DNA of 64,000 nucleotides from Anniella stebbinsi (taxonomy: Eukaryota; Chordata; Lepidosauria; Squamata; Anniellidae), in assembly GCA_029215795.1 (NCBI GenBank), contig JARDYH010000001.1, positions 5,884,001-5,948,000 on the forward strand, given 5' to 3'. The translations under genes were made by a program, and so were the position numbers. Of this stretch, positions 9,758-20,703 are shown one piece after another. Within the stretch, counting starts at the first letter, position 1, and each line of letters opens with the position of its first letter. The notes under the pieces were generated by a model. It had not been told where the DNA came from. It made no database searches and saw only the letters and a list, made by a program, of their open reading frames with translations.

Positions 9758-11094
9758 GGTTGCAGAATCCTGTTTTTCTGGGTTGCGGAATTTAGATCAC
9801 CCACACCGAGAATTTACTTCTCTGCTAGACATGTTGAGAGGTAGCAAATACTTTGCAACGAGGCCCCTTGTTAGGGAAATCATTTCTTCTCCAGTGTTCA
9901 TTTTGTTTTGGATCAGACTCTGGAATCTCGAAGAAGGAAGGTGCCGAGGTTTGGGAAACCTTGAGTGACGAGTGCATCCTCATCTGCCTTCGGGTACGAA
10001 GATCTTAGAAGGACTTTTTCACTCCCCTCCCCCTTGCTTTGAACTGGGCGGCCTCCTGCTCTGTCGAGCAGTTCAGTATTGCACAGGCAGTAATTAAGCT
10101 GACAGTCTTCCCAGCTTGTCTCATTTCATTCCCGTCTGTGTAGAGCAGAAGGGCCACAAACACACAGTTTGTGAACGTTCGCTTGCAAAATGGCATGCTG
10201 ATGTGACCCCTGGCTCGCGACATCCCCTGCTTCCCATTCTGGCCTCTATTGTTCTATGGGGGGGGGGCAGAAAATGAAGCCCTGTACCGGCAGCAGAGCA
10301 CCTCACCTTGAGGTATTGGATTGTGCGTTCTTAAGTGGCTCCTTCGGGGTGGAGAGATGGCAGGTTCGTGTCATCTTTTTTACTTCGGGGGGTTAATAAT
10401 GAGGGTTAGCGTTGTGCCCCCAATGCACGTGTTTCTTTACAAAGTGCAAGAGGGCAGACCCTTGCCCCGTGTGACGCACAAGGGTGAACGCAAGAGTTAC
10501 ACGAGAGAAAGACATGCAGGTATTTCAATGAGTTGGACGTCGGGTCTACCGTGGAGAAATCATGCCTGTGCAAACTGGTCTCAAACCAGGAGTGGGGAAG
10601 CTCCAGATGTTGTTCACCCTCCAGATGTTATTGGATTCTGAAGCCCCAGCTGATGTTGGCCCTCCAGATGCTGTTTGGCCTCTGAGCACCTTGCTTCCTT
10701 GCAAAATCGCTGTTGCAGCAAATTTGGAGGCGGGGCCACGTGGGACCGCGTGTTGCCCTCCCCTGCCCAGAGGGTGACAGAATGTCATTTCTGGAATGTT
10801 GGGAGCTTTCTTTTCTATATAGCTCCACCCAGACAAAGAGGTCAGGTGACAGCTCAGGCTCCTCTGGGTCCTAACTCCTCCCCTTTAGCTCCTACCAACT
10901 CCATTGCAGCTGAATGGGCATCGGCTCATGCTGCCTGTAGCAGGCTCTCCTCCAGAAGTGCCGGATTAGCACAAAGACAGCTAGCTTCTGTATTCTCTGC
11001 AGCTGCTCTCACTTTCCCAAATTGGGTGGATTAGAAGCCAGAGGTAACTTCTGCCTCACAACCTAATCCCTTGCTAGGGGCTCAGCTGTGAATG
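9758..11094. other. no gene seen; decayed repeat fragments
   Basis: Around 10575-10685 the words CTCCAGATGTTGTT, CTCCAGATGTTATT and CTCCAGATGCTGTT recur, which looks like rearranged pieces of the CCTCCAGATG palindromic MITE. The rest, including the frames at 10546-11034, has no recognisable domain. Confidence 0.4.
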
Positions 11095-11190
11095 TAAGAG
11101 CTGCCCTGCTGGATCAGAGCAAAGGCTTATCCAGTCCATCGTTGGGCGCCTCATAACAGCCAACCAGATGCCACCGGGAAATCTGTGGTA
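11095..11190 (-). mobile_element. L3/CR1-like LINE tail fragment
   Basis: CCCTGCTGGATCAGAGCAAA and ATCCAGTCCATC followed by GCCAACCAGATGCC match, inverted, the 3' tail seen at 22840-23032 (GGTCTGATCCAGCAGGGCTC). Only the last 95 bases or so are present. Confidence 0.55.
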
Positions 11191-12835
11191 GAATGAGTTT
11201 TTTTAAACAACGCTTTAATTGCAATTTGATGGAGCATTTTAAGAGGGATCGGAGAGAGCAATGCTATGGTCCCTGGGCGAGTGTCCCAGGGGCCATAGGA
11301 CATCCCTTCCATGGCTGGACACAATGCTCTGACCTCAGAAGGTACAGTCGGAGATCCACCCCCACCCCCTCGTAGCTGGCATAGAGAGACCCATGCCGGC
11401 TGCCTATCTGAGGTCAGAAAACCAACCTGTGAGAGAAGGAAAGGGCTGTGTGCCAGTGGGCGGGGAGAGGAGGAGACCGGGGAAGCCAGGATACGATTTA
11501 TCCCAAGTCTCCTCTCTACCATGAGTAATGGAAGAGTAATGGAAGAGTAATGGAGTAATGGAAGAGACCCAGGGTTTTGTAAGGGAACAGGAAGTGCTGC
11601 GACAGGAAGTTCCGCCATGGGCCTACTTCTACTGGTTGAGCACACTAATACCTGAATAAAGGCCTTTCCTTTCATCTGAAGTCTGCCAGTGTGTTTTGCT
11701 AATGAATGAAACATCCTCCAGTATCCTCCCCTCCGAAGTACCCTTGCTAGACCGGCTGGGGAAGGAGACCAAAAGAGGGGGAGGCAAAGATCGCCTCCAC
11801 CGCTCCTCCTGCCCTGCCTGGCAGGGCCTCGGAGCCTCGGAATCTCTCAGATGCAAAATGGGGGCCATGCTGTTGCAAAAAACCCAAAACCCCTAGAGGA
11901 AAAAAAAAGAAAAGATGCTATGCTACAACCCCTCTAATAGCAAGCTCTAGGCGTGAGAAACCTTTGGAGAGTTTCTCTCCTCCCCCTGGAGAAATTTGGC
12001 GAAGTTGCCCACCCAAATTTCTGTGCCCACAAATAGGGCGGAGAATTTCGAGAGGCCGTTTGCCCACAGTACAGCTCTAGTTTAAATGGCTTCAGGGTCT
12101 TGGTTCTCCCAACTGGCCACCTCTGATTTAGGGCAAGCCCAGATTAGCAACACGGGAAGCCCTCTTTGCAAACTCTTGACTACGTTGTAAACAACTAAGC
12201 AAAAAATTCTTGGAAATGGTGTTTCAATAAACACCGGCAAGCCGTGCTTATTCTAATCTTTTGCAGGGCTAGAGTCAAAATAGGTTTCTAAAAACAAAAA
12301 ACGAAAAACTGGCTTATTAAAGCGAGTAGAAGCCTTGTCTGGAAAAGAGGGCATTGCTGTAATATCAAAAGGGCCCCTCCACTCCGCCCTGCTCACCCCA
12401 CCGCCTTTTCAGGACTGTAGCAATTCACGGTCAGGGCTGCTGAATCCGTAGCTATAATATTGCAGGGAATTAATTCGAGGTATTGTGTATCCTGCCAGCA
12501 CGGTGCAGCTAATATCCTGATGGGTGAGAAACGCCACTTGCCCGAGATTTTTCAATTGTTTCCACCATCAAATCCACTTAGTTTAAAAAGGGAAAAAAAG
12601 GAGGGGGGGAGAGAACCTGTCATTGGTGCCTTCAGTTGAATATGTTGCAAAGCAAATATCCATTCTTGAAGTAAATTGAAGACTCATCAGAATCGCGGCT
12701 GTTTATCTCCAAAATCAGGCAGCGAGGCGGTTTTGGAAGGGATGGAATGAATCCAGCCGGATGTGTGTGTTCTCATTTGATTGTGTTGGGTAAGCAAGCC
12801 AAGTGGTGGGGGGAAGTGAAGGGTTTAGAGTGCAA
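11191..12835. other. no gene seen; candidate non-coding element 12120-12570
   Basis: The 187-codon minus-strand frame at 11151-11714 has no domain and starts inside a LINE tail. From 12120 the sequence is AT-rich and complex, with TTTCAATAAACACCGGC and GGGAATTAATTCGAGG. That is the texture of conserved non-coding DNA, but conservation cannot be tested here. Confidence 0.35.
11522..11569. repeat. 11-bp tandem repeat AGTAATGGAAG
   Basis: Four AGTAATGGA units in a row, one lacking the final AAG spacer. A minisatellite-like local duplication. Confidence 0.7.
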
Positions 12836-12898
12836 TCCTGTGCATGTTTAGACAGGGGTGTGGGGGGAGTCCAACAACTCCCAGCATTCTGCAGTCAG
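12836..12898. mobile_element. half of CAATCCT palindromic MITE
   Basis: TGCAATCCTGTGCATGTTTA and AACAACTCCCAGCATTCTGC match one arm of 23114-23197. The mirror arm is absent or replaced by the next element. Confidence 0.42.
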
Positions 12899-12904
12899 CA
12901 TTAG

Positions 12905-13145
12905 TCCTCATCTACACCAAGCAGGATATTGCACTATGAAAGCAGTATATCAAAGGCAGGAGCCACACAGCTGCTTTACAGTGGTATTGAAGCGCACTGA
13001 CAACTGTCGGGGCCCATAGACACATACCATAGACCGCTTTCATAGCGCTCTATCCTGCTTGGTGGAGATGTGTCTATGGGCCCCAACAGTTGTCCGTGCA
13101 CTTCAATACCAGTATAAAGCAGTAGTGTGGCTTCTTCCACTATTT
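12905..13145. mobile_element. compound palindromic MITE, GCAGGATAT family
   Basis: A complete inverted element (CTACACCAAGCAGGATATTG ... CTCTATCCTGCTTGGTGGAG) is followed immediately by an inverted copy of its own middle (TGTCTATGGGCCCCAACAG to GCAGTAGTGTGGCTTC, which complements 12960-13020). It can fold in more than one way. Confidence 0.62.
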
Positions 13146-13434
13146 CTTGCTTTTTCTTCCATCGGTGTCAAGCTGGAAGCCATTTCTGGAAGGGCTGTCT
13201 TTGGTAGTCAATGGAAAGCAAGGTGGCCATTCACAGGATTTGACTGGCACAGTCATATGTGAAATCCAGGCCAGATGTACACCAAACATGCTCCATTCGA
13301 CCCCCCGAGTGGTTGTATGGGTCCACCAAATATATTGCAGACTGTCGAACATGTGTGTGCGTTCGCCTTGTTCCCGATTCCCCGTTTGATTCACGCAAAT
13401 TTCAGTCATTAGTGAGGAGGGCTGATTGGCTGAT

Positions 13435-13864
13435 CTGGAATAAGACAGCTTTCTGTGAGGAGAGACTGAAAGAACTGGGCATGTTTAGCCTGGAGAAGAG
13501 AAGGAGGCAGGGAGACGTGAGAGCACTCTTCAAGGACTTGAAAGGTTGTCACACAGCGGAGGGCCCGGATCTCTTCTCGATCATCCCAGGATGCAGGACA
13601 CAGAATCATGGGCTCAAGTTGCAGGAAGCCAGATTCCGGTGGGACATCAGGAAAAACGTCCTGACTGTTAGAGCGGTACGACAATGGAACCCATGACCTA
13701 GGGAGGTGGTGGGCTCTCCCACCCTAGAGGCCTTCAAGAGGCAGCTGGACAGCCATCTGTCAGGGATGCTTTAAGGTGGATTCCTGCATTGAGCAGGGGG
13801 TTGGACTCAATGGCCTTATAGGCCCCTTCCAACTCCACTCTTGTATGAGTCTATGATTCTATGA
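13435..13864 (+). mobile_element. CR1 LINE 3' end
   Basis: Carries GTGAGGAGAGACTGAAAGAA, GGAGAAGAGAAGGAGGCAGG, GCAGGGGGTTGGACTCAATG and ends ATGATTCTATGAA. Same family and orientation as 8787-9239. The 145-codon frame at 13259-13696 is CR1 3' sequence, not a gene. Confidence 0.86.
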
Positions 13865-13974
13865 AAACATAAGCCAGCCTTTGCCAACCAGTCGTGCTGA
13901 ACCAGCTCCCATTACCAAACAGCCAGCATGCTTATGGTCGGATCCAGGAGCCACCTCAAAATATAGGCTGCAAC

Positions 13975-14112
13975 AACCTTCCCCAACCTGGTGCCTCCTA
14001 GTGTTTTGAACTGCAACTCCTAGCATTCCTCACCATTGGCCATGCTAGCTGGGGATAATGGGAGTTGAAGTCCAACCAATCTGGAGGGCACCAGATTGGG
14101 GAAGGCTGGCGC
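13975..14112. mobile_element. CCTCCAGATG-family palindromic MITE
   Basis: CTTCCCCAACCTGGTGCCTC at the left is mirrored by GGGCACCAGATTGGGGAAGG at the right, with the CTGCAACTCCTAGCATTCC / GGATAATGGGAGTTGAAG arms meeting at GGCCATGC. Confidence 0.68.
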
Positions 14113-14926
14113 ACCTAAAGGAAGAGGAGAAAATCCACTCTGGAAAAGGGGCTAGGGGGTAGCGTTTGGTCTCATGGCTCGACCCACATCTCTTGGTCAC
14201 AATAGCGGCCGTGGGTCTTTTCACATCAGCGCCATCCCAGGATCCCTTGCCTAGAACACATCCCCTTCGCCATTTACAGCAAGACACCACCAACAAAAGG
14301 AAACCCAGGAGACCACCTCGCCCTGCCTCCTTGGTGAACAAAACCAAGGTTGAACAAGGAGACCGGAGCCTTTAACCAGTGGCGCTCTCGCTCCTCCGAA
14401 CACAACCTTGCGTTTATTTTTGGCGGCTGCCATCTTCCTGCCTTCGCCTTCTCTCCTGGTGCTGTCAATCTCACTGTATTTCCTTGCGGTGGATTTCTTT
14501 GATCCTTTGGAAGTTGGGCTTCTTTTTCCTTTGAAGCTGTTTATGAAAGTGAGTTGCCCAGTAGGAGATGTTTGTGGGTTTTGTGTGGGTGTGGGGGCCA
14601 CGGCGGGGGGGGGGACGTACGGGGTGGTGTGGTGTGAGGGATGTTCTTTGCTCCTGTGGCACGCCTGTGATTGCAGTCCTTTTTTTGCAAGCTCTTTGCT
14701 TTGATCCAAATAGGTCTGCCCCAATGTTCTCTGTTCAGGCTCATTAAAACCAAAAGACTTTGAATATGGGATGGATTTTCTCCCACGTGCACCTCTTGTG
14801 AGCCGTTGCTTGAAATTACCTTCTGAGGACTGTAAAAGAGGAAAAGGCCACCGAAAGACTGTTGGTTTTGAGAAAAGCGAGGTTTAAGTTGATGAGCTAC
14901 TGTAAAAGGAGGAGTCGATTGTGATG
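14113..14926. other. no gene seen
   Basis: GC-rich then GT-rich (GTGGGGGCCACGG near 14590). Overlapping frames on both strands have no domain. No repeat family was recognised. Confidence 0.42.
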
Positions 14927-14929
14927 AAC

Positions 14930-14968
<39 letters not shown>

Positions 14969-15165
14969 TTATTTCTTACCCGCCTCTCCGTCTGGTTCGA
15001 GGCGGGGAACAACAATATGATAAAATACATAAAACTGATTAAAACATGACACACATTATTAAAACTGCATAAAAACATCCTAAAACATCTTAAAAACATC
15101 CTAAAAACATCCCTTGACCTTGATATCTTACTTTTTAAAAAAACATATTGATTATAATGTTTAAA
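14927..15165 (-). mobile_element. L2 LINE 3' UTR with AAT tail
   Basis: An (AAT)n tract at 14929-14969 is the complement of the usual L2 tail, followed by CCCGCCTCTCCGTCTGG and GAGGCGGGGAACAACAA and then AAAACATCCTAAAACATC-type sequence. The mirror image occurs on the plus strand at 20705-20850. Confidence 0.65.
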
Positions 15166-15281
15166 CACTTTCTGAAACTGCCGATACACCTCTCTTTTGA
15201 TGTTGAAAACGAATTGAGGTTTTCAAGCAGTGTCTGTAGAATCGGGGCCGCTGAGATGTTCTGACATTGCAGGGGGGAACA

Positions 15282-15771
15282 AAGGCCAGGTCTACACCTA
15301 CCTTTTTTCCCGGCGTCATCCCTGGGTTGCGCCTGTGCATCCTAATGGTGTACAGGGGATCCCGGGAACAGGCAGGGACACCCCCTCCATTTTTGCAGAA
15401 TAACTGGAGGGCCCCCGATTTTCCCCGCAGTCCCGGGACAATCCCGAGGACCGTGGGTGGCGTGGGTCTCCATCCCGGCTTCTTCCCTCCTCTCCACAAG
15501 TAGCGGGGGTCAGCAAAAGGGAAGGAGCTGGTCCAGGGGGGAGTCCAGGGACATCGGGGGTGGGGTGGGGTGGGGTGCAGGGTCAGGCCTTTTTTTTTTC
15601 TTTTAACTCACTTTTCGTTGGAGCGCAATTGCGTTCCCAGCTTCGGGGGGGGGTGTTCGGGTTACCGGGATGTCGCACTTCCATTTAAATGCTGGGGGAG
15701 GATCGCAGAAGCAGGTAAGTTCACAATCCTCCCCTCTCCCTCGCTCTACACCCTTAGGTGTAGAAAGGACT
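15282..15771. mobile_element. GC-rich hAT-like element with TCTACACC ends
   Basis: Left end AAGGCCAGGTCTACACCTAC and right end TTAGGTGTAGAAAGGACT are inverted. The same AGGCC-N-TCTACACC terminus occurs at 17691-18258, 58648-59305 and 63950. Internal inverted segments (GTGTACAGGGGATCCCGGG) and G/C runs. No coding capacity. Confidence 0.5.
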
Positions 15772-15925
15772 GAAGAAAGTGGCCTTTTCCCAGATCGGAC
15801 TATTTGCCCATTGGCCTGAATTTCTGTATACTCCCAGTCTCGAGGTGTGATTCTTCCTTAAAGTGGAAGATGTTCGATTGAATCCCAAACAAGCCCTACC
15901 CAGAGGGATGGGCTGGTTGTATCGT

Positions 15926-15955
15926 GGTGTGTGTGTGTGTCTGTATGTGTGTGTG
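15926..15955. repeat. (GT)n microsatellite
   Basis: GTGTGTGTGT interrupted by CTGTAT; abuts the 5' end of the SINE that follows. Confidence 0.8.
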
Positions 15956-15956
15956 A

Positions 15957-16117
15957 AAGACTTGTAGCTCAGAGACAGAGCATGTGTTTTGGATGGAGAA
16001 GATTCCAGTCCAGTCCCTGGCATCTTCAGTGAAAAAAAGGTCCAGGAAACAGGGCAGTGGAAAAGATCATCTATCTGGGATCCTGGAAAGCCACCACCAA
16101 TCACAGTATATAATCAG
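15957..16117 (+). mobile_element. tRNA-derived SINE
   Basis: CTTGTAGCTCAGAGACAGAG (box A region) and CCAGTCCCTGGCATCTTCAG (box B region) are followed by the body words GGATCCTGGAAAGCCACCAC. The 3' tail is missing; the next repeat begins at the break. Confidence 0.6.
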
Positions 16118-16212
16118 TGTAGGCTGGCGGCTCCGCCGTCAGTGGAGTGGTGAATCCATTCCGGGTTTCAGTCAGAACCAGTCAGAACTCTTAAAGGAGC
16201 CGTCCAAAGTGT
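16118..16212 (-). repeat. unassigned ~95-bp repeat (GGATTCACC family), copy 1
   Basis: Read on the minus strand it gives CTCCTTTAAGAGTTCTGAC, TCTGACTGAAACCCGGAATG, GATTCACCACTCCACTGACG. The same order occurs at 30117, 57790 and 62795. I cannot assign the family. Confidence 0.52.
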
Positions 16213-17690
16213 GGAAGCTATTGCAGAATCTAAAGATCAAAGTAACTGAAATCTGAACTCGTTTGAATCTGTTGCGAATTTTGCTGATACCCTTTGGTTG
16301 AGCCAGTTCTGCTTGAACTTGGATCAGAAATCTAGCCTCAAAACGTAATTAAAGATGGTGTCCCGGTTAACAACTGTGCCTTGATTTTCCTTAACCATGG
16401 TTAGGGTTGGGGTGAGGGAAATTCATGCCGAAGAAGGAAGAAGCCACAGGCGGCGGGTGGCAGGACATTCACAATCCCAGTCTCCGTCCCAGTCCTTTAA
16501 AAGCGATCAACCGTTATCATGCAAGCGTGAAACAGCTTGTGCGAAGAAGCTCGAAAATTGCCGTCCCTCAAAGCATTTCTGTAGTCCGCGTGTGTTTTTG
16601 TTTCTGCCTGAATATTTATGATTTTTAAAACATTTGATTCATTCCGGTCCATTTCACCTTTTAAAGAGAAGTGTCCTTTTAAAAACAAATGCATACGAGG
16701 CCGCTAAGTTCCGCACGCAACCTTAAAAAAAAGATCAAAAGATTCTCAGCTGCTATTTGGAATGACTTATGAAAGCACGTTGCTGCAGACCCTGTTGGCA
16801 GGGGACTGGCTTATTGCCCGCCCCAAGAATCCGCATCTCAGGTACCATACAGAATGCTCTTCACGCAAGCCCACCTTGGCCTCTAGGAATATTTTTGCAA
16901 GGTGCTTGCGGTGGGGAAGGAACAGCTCATTGGTTCCATTAACTGCGGTTTTGAGGTCTATGAATAAACCTGTGTTTTACAGAGTCCTCTTTTACGACAC
17001 CAACACAAAGCTTGACAGTACAAAGTTTATACGTGCAGCGCAACCGACAAGACCAGAGCTGGAATTAAATTCTTATGGTCTTGTTTCCATTCCCACTCGG
17101 GTAAGGGATGGATTTAAAATGCATCTTCTAGCAATGAAGGAAGAAAAGATTAGAAGCAAAGCAAAGCTCCGTGCTGCAGATGAGTCTTACGCAGTGGATG
17201 GTCCAAATCAGAAGTGGTCAGCTGTTCTCAGTGCGAAACTAACAGCATAAACCTATATATGTTTACCTGCAGTTCAGCCCCACTGTGTTCAGTGGTAAGT
17301 GTGCAAAGGGCTGCAGACTTAGGGAGCTTTCAGACATTTTGCTTAAATATAAATTGGCAATTCAGCAAAGATATACACATTCTCCTACAAAAAACTTGAA
17401 CGTCGTTATGGATGATCCGGAAGCCGCTGTTTTAAAATCATGTTACTTGATCTAAGTTCAGTTGGGCTTACTCCCAGGTAAATGTGTAGGGGATCAATGC
17501 AATGACCTAGCAACTCAGTATCTCCAGACACGTACTTTTTTGCGTTGAAGAAATTTGACGGTTGATTCCCAGTTGTACCTTTCTGAAAGCTGTTGGACAG
17601 GTCTATAACATCTTTAAGTGACCCTATTTCACTTGGCTCTGCAGATTCTTGGAAAGAAATTTCCTTAAAGTTCGATGGGAGCAACGTCAC
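16213..17690. other. no gene supported; longest frame at 16762-17250
   Basis: The 162-codon plus-strand frame at 16762 has no recognised domain, no signal peptide and no obvious splice context. The block at 16345-16410 has GGTTAAC and AACCATGGTTA words like those near 21340 and 21660. GAAGCCGCTGTTTTAAAATC at 17411 recurs in altered form at 18929. Confidence 0.4.
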
Positions 17691-18258
17691 TATGGCCCTT
17701 TCTAGACCTCCCAGCATTCCGGGAGGGACGGGGGAGGTTCTCGCGATATCCTCATCGCGAGAGAGTCCCCCAGCGCGTGCGGCTCGCAACATCCTGGAAG
17801 GAAACCAGGGACGTCACGGCCACCATTTTTAATTCTTTTTAGGGCCTGAGGAGGGAGCGCACGTGCGCTCCAACGCCAAATGTAAGTTTAAAAAATTCCC
17901 AAAAATTGCGAAATCAGCCCCCACTCCCCTCCTTGCCATCCCAGGAGTGGCGAAATTGCTGCCACCCCCTCCCCTGATGGGCACGGAGCCGCACAGTGCA
18001 GCTCCATACCCGTTTCTGGTGCCGCGCTTACTCGTAAGTAAGCGTGGCACCGGGCGGGACAGGCACCCACATCTCCCGTGGTCTCGGGTAAGTTCCCGGG
18101 AATGTGGAAAAATTGGGATTTCCTAGGGATCCCTTATCCCTGGGAAAATCCATAACCGCCCCCCCCCTGCCCCCAGGATTCCCTGTGCATCATCTGAACG
18201 CACAGGGACCACCCAGGGGCAGTCCCGGTAAAAAAGGCTGGTGTAGAAACGGCCTATG
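17691..18258. mobile_element. GC-rich hAT-like element with TCTACACC ends
   Basis: Left TATGGCCCTTTCTAGACC and right GGTGTAGAAACGGCCTATG are inverted. A 9-bp perfect hairpin TCTCGCGAT / ATCGCGAGA lies at 17739-17762 just inside the left end. CpG-rich throughout, with direct GCGCTTACTCGTAAGTAAGC palindromes in the middle. Confidence 0.52.
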
Positions 18259-18359
18259 TTTGTGGGCAGGGAGAGATGCAGGGTACCTCTCTTGTTATTT
18301 CTTGTGCTGGCGATTGTAAAAGGCACCTAGAAAGGCAGTTTTATCTAGTGTTTCTTTCT

Positions 18360-18625
18360 TGTCCCAAGATGTCAGGTTTTGAGAAACTTTGTGTGCTTTT
18401 GGATGATCACAATAAATATGTTACGAATCAAGCCTCGTTATTCACAATGGCTGGCTGTAAACTTAAGTGGAATTATGTATAATCATACTTATTATAGTTG
18501 AGATTATCTCGTTTGACCCTTTATTGTAGATTTGATTATTTTATTTTTTTACGTTTCTCCTCTTCCGTTTTGTGATGAGCTTTGGTTTTAAGCCAATAAA
18601 GATTGATTGATTGATTAGATGTACA
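18360..18625 (+). mobile_element. possible non-LTR retrotransposon 3' end
   Basis: A short peptide-coding stretch (18369-18482) is followed by an AT-rich segment, an AATAAA signal and a (GATT)n tail at about 18597-18616. That is typical of a LINE 3' terminus, but I cannot name the clade. Confidence 0.32.
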
Positions 18626-19876
18626 ATTTGGGCCTCCTGATGAGAAATACAGCAATATTTCAAAATGTCCACCTTCTTACTAATTTGCTGTCTTCTGTTT
18701 TCTCTCTCTCTGTCTCTCTTGTTCCCCTGCTCCTTTAAATTTTGGACTGGATGTGGCACATGCGATCTTTCACCAACAAATACTCCTCCTTCGTTTGGAC
18801 TCTTAATGTGAAGGTAAGACAAATCATGGATCTCTGGAACTGTTCATCTTTGGTAGTTGTATCTTGATTTCATCCTTCGGCGCTGCGTTCATAAGAATGA
18901 GTGGCCAATATTTATTACTATTGGCAATTCAAAAGCCACTGTTTTAAGATAATCAGTAACTTGATCTAGAACAGCGTAAGCAGGTCAGATTTCGATGACT
19001 AATGTTGCGCCCCTCACCCGAGAATCAGCTGTCGACTTTATCCCCTGCTTCCAAAATTGCAAGTGTGGCAGGAGGAAAAAGCATTCCTTTCTGTTAAAAA
19101 TCATGGAACATGTGCCTTGTTTTAATGCAAAACTGTGCTCCCAGAATCCCCAGGGGGATGCAAGTATTCTTTTTTGGAAGAAAAAAAAGGCCCGTGTGCC
19201 TTATTTTAAATTGGAAATCCAGCTCTTTTGCTATCACCACGCTGCTGAAATTTGGGGTAGCAAAAATCATGTGGGGCACATGTGACCCACAGCCTGTGTG
19301 TTGCCCCCACCCACCCGATCTAGAGGGACTGAAATGTTTGGGGCTTCCTAACATCAAATGTAACCCTCGCCTTTCAATTCCACCTTCTTCCATATGTTCC
19401 GTTTGCCATACAGGTGCATAACCTGGCATATTATTTGAGACTCTGGTTGGGCGTTTTGATTTGGTTAACAGTTGGGCAGGGTGAGTGAGATGCTGCAGAA
19501 GCTTAGAGAGCAAAGATAATTCAGCGCTAGATGCATCAAGGTCTTACGCCAAGTGCTAGAAACCAGACAGAAATAGCAACGCAAATGTGCATTATCACTG
19601 CAGAACAAAGGAGCTAAAATTGTACCGAGGTAGGAGCCAGATGCCAGCTCCCCCCCCCGCCCCCGCTCCCAGATCCTAGCTCCTTTTCGTCTTTCTAGCA
19701 GTTCTGAAATTAGCCTAAACTTTGCTGCAGATTTAAAGGTTTAGGAAGACGGCCTTGGTAACTTTGTGGGTGTGCATTGCTTGGGGACAACATGGATGCA
19801 ATGCGCCAAATCAAGAGAAGGCTGTGGGTTTACGTGCTCCACCCTTGAGTCTCTTTCTTGCAAACACCATCTGCCA
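18626..19876. other. no gene supported
   Basis: CT-rich tract TCTCTCTCTCTGTCTCTC at about 18702-18719. A short open stretch at 18755-18812 ends at a GTAAGA but has no acceptor AG upstream (see rejected). C-run near 19650. No repeat was recognised in the rest. Confidence 0.4.
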
Positions 19877-20112
19877 GATATAACAACATAAGAAGAGCCA
19901 TGCTGGATCAGACTAAGATCCATCAAATCTGTTCTGTTCCCACAGTGGCCAACCAGCTGTCGACCAGGAAACCCACAAGCAAGACGGGAGTGCAACTGCA
20001 CTCTCCTGCCCATGTTCCCCAGCACCTGGTGTATAGAGGCTTACTGCCTCTGATACCGGAGTTAGCATGTAGCCAGGACTAGTAGCTATTGATAGCCTCC
20101 TCCATGAATTTA
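19877..20112 (-). mobile_element. L3/CR1-like LINE 3' end
   Basis: On the minus strand it reads TTCATGGAGGAGGCTATC, GGCAGTAAGCCTCTATACAC, GGTGCTGGGGAACATGGGCA, GCTGGTTGGCCACTGTGGG and ends with GGCTCTTCTTATGTTG. Other copies end TTCTTATGTTCTTATG. The structure parallels CR1 but with a different 3' repeat unit. Confidence 0.66.
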
Positions 20113-20114
20113 TC

Positions 20115-20703
20115 CAGTCTGCTCCAAACGACAGCCCAGATAGACGCGACAGCCAGGAGTGCCTACTATCAGCTTCAGCTGATACGCCAACTGTGCCCCT
20201 TCCTAGAGTTGGAAGACCTAAAGACAGTAGTACACATGCTGCTAACTTTGAGGCTTGACTTCTGCAATGCGCTGTACATAGGGCTACCTTTGTGCCTAGT
20301 CCGGAAACTTCAACTAGTTCAAAATATGGCAGCCAGGTTGGTCACCGGTACACCTAGGGGTGACCACGTTACACCAATCTTAAAATCACTTCATTGGCTG
20401 CCAATCAGTTTCCGGGTGAAGTATAATCTGTTGGTTATTAGCTTTAAAGCCCTACACGGTTTGGGTCCAGGTTACCTGTGGGATCGCCTTCCCCCGTACA
20501 ATCTGCCCCGCAAACTCAGGTCCTCTGGGAAAAATTTACTCCAGTCAGCCAGAACTAGGCTGACGAGTGTTACCCAGAGGACCTTCTCTCCTGCCGCTCC
20601 CAGACTGTGGAATGGCCTGCAGGATGATATTTGACAACTTAGCAGTCTTCATGAATTTAAGAGAGCCGTGAAGACAGATCTCTTCCGGCAGGCCTACCCA
20701 GCT
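20115..20703 (+). pseudogene. L2 ORF2 C-terminal fragment
   Basis: Residues visible in one frame include AARLVTGTPRGDHVTP, LKSLHWLPISFRVKYN, SFKALHGLGPGYLWDRL and FSPAAPRLWNGLQ, the conserved C-terminus after the palm/thumb of L2 reverse transcriptases. A TGA at 20632-20634 interrupts it; the same frame then continues for 23 codons (HEFKRAVKTDLFRQAY) to a TAA. It lacks the endonuclease and catalytic RT motifs, so it cannot be active. Confidence 0.85.

Noticed and set aside
13259..13696. 145-codon open frame on the plus strand
   Set aside because: Most of it is CR1 3' sequence, also open by chance in the other CR1 copies.
16762..17250. 162-codon open frame on the plus strand as a possible exon
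   Set aside because: Ordinary amino-acid composition but no recognisable family and no consistent splice sites. A protein search with a good hit in other reptiles would revive it.
18755..18812. Possible small exon ending at GTAAGA after a pyrimidine tract
   Set aside because: There is no AG between the CT-rich tract and the open stretch, so no acceptor; the reverse strand is also open here, so the coding signal is ambiguous. RNA-seq junctions or strong conservation of the 19-codon peptide would change this.
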